Shown: in pieces, positions 50,891-64,000 of the stretch | How positions within the stretch are numbered: the stretch's first letter is position 1 | How the letters are laid out: the number at the start of each line of letters is the position of its first letter | NCBI GenBank assembly: GCA_018105865.1 | Contig: CM030841.1 | Span: forward strand, 10,053,729-10,117,728 | Length of the DNA stretch: 64,000 bases | Source: Metaphire vulgaris | Taxonomy: Eukaryota; Annelida; Clitellata; Crassiclitellata; Megascolecidae | Direction of reading: 5' to 3' | Translations under genes and position numbers: made by a program | Notes under the pieces: generated by a model | What the model saw: the letters and a program-made list of their open reading frames with translations, nothing else | Database searches by the model: none | Told to the model about the DNA's origin: nothing

Positions 50891-51279
50891 GGTAGCAGCC
50901 AACTTGTCAGAAGCAGACGCACTAGTGGCCGCATTGCACTAGAGTTCCAAATCTAGCAAGCACCTCACCACAGTCAGAGCCAAGAGTCAGAGCGATATAT
51001 TGGCTTTTCAAATATAATATTACATATAATAATTTATATAATAAAAAATAATTCTTTTTATTGTCCATTTATATATAATAATAGTTTTATAATTATCTGT
51101 AGTTATTAATGTCATGGCCTATCTTATTACCCTTTTCTTATTACCATTTTCTTTCTCTTCCCATTTATCCCATTAATTAGGGTTATATATTACTCTGTCA
51201 TTTTAATGTACTTTGGGTTATTGTGTGTTACAGGAACTTACAGCTTTTGAGTTGAGTTGAAATAAGCTAAAACCAAAGC

Positions 51280-51750
51280 AATGGTGTATTATTGCTCCAA
51301 GGCGTTGATCGTATTTACATCCGGGGCCTTGATTCGTTTTGTCGAAGGAAGTGAGGAGGTTGGGGACGAGTCCGACGGCCATCTTGTTGTGCGTCGAACG
51401 GAGGAGTCCAAGGGGGCCGTTGTTGGCCTTTCGAAGTTCTTGTGCAATACCCTTCTTCGCCGGGAGCGAACTGCTCGGGGCTTTCGCTCGCCCCCGCAGC
51501 CGCAGACTTTTCTTTCAGACCGTCTTTTCTTTCTCGATCGAGATTTTTGCGCGCATATAAAGCGTCGTAGAGAAACAATTCTTTTTCACAGGTTTGCAAC
51601 GTACAATGGCGATCTAAATCATGAGTCCCAGTCGAAAGTTTCCGATCTGTCACCGCAGTGTTGTGATCGAATCGCGCAAGAGCAGGCCGACGATTTCGTC
51701 GTCGTCGAGCGAAACCGACGGACTGTCAGGGTTCGGTGGAGATAAACTGG
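51280..51750 (+). promoter_or_regulatory. GC-rich 5' region of RNF10
   Basis: After several kilobases of AT-rich sequence the base composition becomes GC- and CpG-richer immediately upstream of the RNF10 start codon. This is consistent with a CpG-type promoter and 5' UTR. No transcription start can be fixed. A 154-codon open frame here shows no recognisable domain. Confidence 0.45.
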
Positions 51751-63839
<12,089 letters not shown>

Positions 63840-64000
63840 GTTGGTTATTGCTTGCTGCGTAGATTTGCTGTGACAAAATGCCTTTGATTGATCAGCCAGA
63901 TATCTATATTTGGCACTTTGTGACAATTTTGGCTGGATATTTCACCTGTGCCTGAGAATTACTGAATTTTGTGTGTACGTGACGTACACACAAAATTAGT

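Noticed and set aside
51281..51745. 154-codon frame upstream of RNF10
   Set aside because: Overlaps the presumed 5' UTR and promoter, ends in a stop just before the RNF10 start in another frame, and has no family resemblance.

Overview
The window is a piece of an animal genome. It carries multi-exon genes with GT-AG introns and metazoan orthologues, and it is packed with DNA transposons, LINE remnants, a tRNA-derived SINE, an LTR retrotransposon and long microsatellites. The species cannot be named from the sequence. The LTR element appears to have the protease-integrase-reverse transcriptase order of Gmr1-like elements, a group described mainly from deuterostomes. A marine invertebrate, perhaps a deuterostome, is therefore a reasonable guess, but only a guess.

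Layout, left to right. (1) 0.8-4.2 kb, minus strand: first three coding exons of an aldo-keto reductase whose 3' part lies outside the window, with a 700-bp piggyBac-like MITE in intron 2. (2) 4.44-10.27 kb: a complete, young, probably non-autonomous Ty3/gypsy-type LTR element with almost identical 670-bp LTRs, inserted just upstream of the reductase. (3) 10.3-15.3 kb: a cluster of hAT-like MITEs with TIRs and 8-bp target duplications, including one inside another, both inside an inverted fragment of the kinesin tail. (4) 15.5-19.4 kb, minus: an intronless, GC-rich KIF17-like kinesin-2 copy with three single-base frameshifts. (5) 19.5-22.3 kb: more MITEs. (6) 22.4-31.7 kb, minus: GNL2 (nucleolar GTPase 2), 15 coding exons, complete. 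(7) 31.8-33.4 kb: two LINE reverse-transcriptase fragments in opposite orientations. (8) 33.8-49.0 kb, plus: CCDC186, 17 coding exons, complete. (9) 51.75 kb to the right edge, plus: RNF10, 13 coding exons visible, running off the end.

The host genes are not an operon and share no obvious pathway. GNL2 acts in 60S ribosome assembly, RNF10 is a RING ubiquitin ligase linked to ribosomal-protein ubiquitylation, CCDC186 is a Golgi/dense-core-vesicle coiled-coil protein, and KIF17 is a ciliary and dendritic motor. All splice sites listed keep the reading frame continuous; exon boundaries were placed by eye from GT/AG signals, frame and recalled family conservation.

The most unusual signal is in the repeats. 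A short dyad-containing core (TGAC-about 10 nt, A-rich-GTCA) recurs about a dozen times, most often inside MITEs whose termini differ. Other notable points are an intronless kinesin beside intron-rich genes, a MITE nested in a MITE, 54-72 bp TTAA-flanked miniature elements, and a three-copy 60-bp repeat inside an RNF10 coding exon.
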